A stretch of DNA of 64,000 nucleotides from Quillaja saponaria (lineage: Eukaryota > Streptophyta > Magnoliopsida > Fabales > Quillajaceae). The notes under the pieces were generated by a model. The model did no database searches and was not told the DNA's origin. It saw only the letters and a program-made list of their open reading frames with translations. Each line of letters begins with the position of its first letter. The stretch's first letter is position 1. Position numbers and translations under genes: made by a program. The DNA lies in NCBI GenBank assembly GCA_029379385.1, contig CM055605.1, positions 2,081,001 through 2,145,000 of the forward strand, read 5' to 3'. Positions 62,201 through 64,000 of the stretch are shown here, one piece after another.

Positions 62201-64000
62201 TCAACAAGCAATCAATAGCAAGAACCTTAAGGTCAACTTACATGTACATTTTGTCGATGAATAGCTACAAAATAGTTTTCACAAACGACCTTCAGCTTCT
62301 GCCTGAACTCAATGGCTTCAGTTCCACAAAAGGCTTCCCCAGCCAAAATGAAGACATTTAGATCTTCATAATTTTTCAGGAATTGGTGAATGCTTGAGGA
62401 ACAAACTGCAGGAGATGAAAGCAATACCGATACACAACTAGTAGTGAGTGATTCTTGCGTCCTCTCTGAAGGGTTTGTGAAACAAAAGCTGTAGCTTCTT
62501 TCTGCAGCTGATACCAGGGGGATTCACTGCTTGATCCTGCACTGTCTTCTCTTTTAGCCTCATCAACTGGATATGGGCAATCTGTACATTGTGAAACAGT
62601 AGTTTTGGTTGTTTCAACCAATGAACTGGTGGTTGTAGGTACCCAACAAGGAGATGAACTAGATATTTTGTCCCTAGAATCGGAGGAAGAGGCAATGCAG
62701 GTTCCTGCATCTGAATTAACTTGCCGAACCTCATGCGAATTATAGGAAATATCATCATTGCACTTCATATTTAGAGCTTGGGCCACTGAATCCTGAAATA
62801 AGATCCCTACCAATTATTTAGATTAAATTGCAGAGGCACTTCAACAACCAACTATAGATTCTATACTCATGCTCTTAATTAACACAAATAGCTAAGCATC
62901 AAAAAATTTAATGCAGTTGCATACTGAATGGTGATAAGAAAACCCTTTTACTGAAAGCACAGAACTCAACTCAAGAAAATGGAAATTAAGGTTTTCATTG
63001 AATTACTTGTTGTTAGTCAAATCCTTTTCTCAAGAGAAAATAAAATTCCAGAAGTGTTTCATTACAGCATTTAATAAAAATACAACAATGGTGTTTAACA
63101 TTCTTTGTTCAGCAACATAGGATTGGATGGGATCTCTATCTTTCTTCATTTCTCTTAGAATGAGTTTCCGTTGTAGGCTTAAGCTTTTGTATATTACTAG
63201 AATAAGTCTCTTTTCATAATTAATTAGGAAAATATTCAACTCTAGTGAGAAAAAGATGTATGGTGGAAGATTTAAAAGTAGTAATACATATGAAGAGTCT
63301 AACCAACATACCCAATCAGGGTTTATAACTTTACATATAGATGTCCAAGGTCAATAAAATATATTGCTTCGTGTTTTCATGTTGCATTTGAAGAACAAAA
63401 CAATAACAATTTAAATATGGGTTCATTATAGTTTATTAGGAAGATGAGAGCACTATCAGGTCTAAAAACTATTGTGGTTAACTAGCCAAAAGCATGCACC
63501 CAGTGACCTACTTTTAGATGCTAATGAAATAATTTATAATTACAAGCAACAAAATATACATACATATATATAGATTCCATATGAATACAAACAAACAACC
63601 GGAAGAACCAAAATTTTTACCTTGTTATCTAGCTGAAATCCCATAATATTGTGGTATGAACACATTAGCTTAAATAGGACAGCTAGTGTTCGCAATAAGC
63701 ACTGCCTAAAGCTAGATTCTGATATCTGAAGGCATAGATCACTGTAAGTGAGCCTGGCAGTAAAGCACAACATATTAAGAAGCTAATTAAAAGTAGAGGC
63801 ACTGTGACTTCTTGATCAAAGGCTATTGAATTCTAAAAAGGAAAAATAGCTACCTGCTATTTTGCGTGAGTACATCCTCTTCCTGCATGAGATCAATTTC
63901 CTTATTAAAAATGGTATAAAACAAGACAGTGAGAAAAATATGAACTTTGAACTTAAAAAGACCAAATAAGTTATTCATGAATATTCATATGAAGATTGCA

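Larger units (their letters stand above)
55026..63882 (-). pseudogene. Syndetin/VPS50 (EARP complex subunit) relic, 5' end beyond window
   Basis: Fifteen exons: 63882-63854, 63753-63621, 62792-62242, 61812-61268, 61160-61097, 60953-60851, 60662-60490, 59901-59776, 58599-58529, 57080-57018, 56406-56334, 55958-55838, 55583-55506, 55376-55326, 55223-55026. They read CCDC132-type sequence: VLFKLMCSYHNIMGFQ, YQLQKEATAFVSQTLQRGRK, ALKMVLEKETW, SVDKYARLMQILEIVNVEFF, YVDLLLGEFKHYKTRLAHGG, LINGLQHFVSINVKPKLQMV. Syndetin is the fourth subunit of the endosomal recycling tether EARP. Lesions: about 7 bases missing near 62450; TGA for Arg at 61360-61362; acceptor AG to AA before 60953; extra base near 55906; acceptor AG to AC before 55583; three single-base losses near 55370 and 55165-55178. 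Repairing the indels makes all phases agree. Further exons lie beyond 64000. Confidence 0.85.

Noticed and set aside
1..64000. CRISPR arrays, operons, bacterial promoters, complete functional tRNA or rRNA genes
   Set aside because: None seen; the sequence is plant nuclear DNA with spliced genes.

Overview
This window is nuclear DNA from a flowering plant, very probably a eudicot. It is AT-rich, has intron-split genes with GT-AG introns, and encodes typical plant proteins (ZAT and STOP zinc fingers, pheophorbide a oxygenase, PLATZ, SCPL51, ATL-type RING, plant CKS1). I cannot name the species. From 22.7 to 64 kb the gene order CKS1 - PHD/acetyltransferase - large RING protein - ATL57-like RING - PLATZ - SCPL51 - syndetin/VPS50 matches, from memory, the Arabidopsis block At2g27980 to At2g27900. 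The left part holds PAO and plastid ribosomal protein L9, which are neighbours in Arabidopsis (At3g44880/At3g44890).

Layout: 0-2.4 kb repeats and AT-rich DNA; 2.7-3.6 kb ZAT5-like C2H2 repressor (+); 6.8 kb degenerate tRNA-Val-like sequence; 7.6-10.3 kb broken plastid L9 gene (-); 12.0-13.1 kb STOP1-like C2H2 factor (+); 14.3-14.8 kb histone H2B (+); 15.0-18.9 kb PAO (-) with three indels; 19.9-20.2 kb small membrane protein (-); 22.7-23.7 kb CKS1 (-); 24.8-30.4 kb IDM1-like PHD/GNAT protein (-); about 33.0-33.5 kb IPS1/At4-like phosphate-starvation non-coding RNA (-); 35.3-35.9 kb NHL/LEA-2 protein (+); 39.4-44.0 kb 856-residue RING protein (+); 44.4-45.2 kb ATL57-like RING-H2 (-); 45.8-46.4 kb H2B.8-like histone (-); 47.6-48.5 kb PLATZ (-); 51.3-54.3 kb SCPL51 (+); 55.0 kb to the window end, decayed syndetin/VPS50 (-).

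Two things stand out. First, an unannotated minus-strand RNA gene near 33.2 kb carries two tandem miR399 target-mimic motifs, with a TATA box, a PHR1-type P1BS element and a poly(A) signal in the places expected for the IPS1/At4/TPSI1 family. Second, intact genes (about 7.6 kb of clean coding sequence) are mixed with damaged ones. The L9 and VPS50 loci have splice-site losses, a nonsense codon and several indels. PAO has three indels. PHD, NHL, ATL57 and H2B.8 have one apparent 1-nt indel each. This looks like gene loss in a duplicated (polyploid) segment, but residual assembly indels could explain the single-base cases. Comparisons with Arabidopsis or protein families are from memory; exon boundaries and reading frames were worked out by hand from the sequence.
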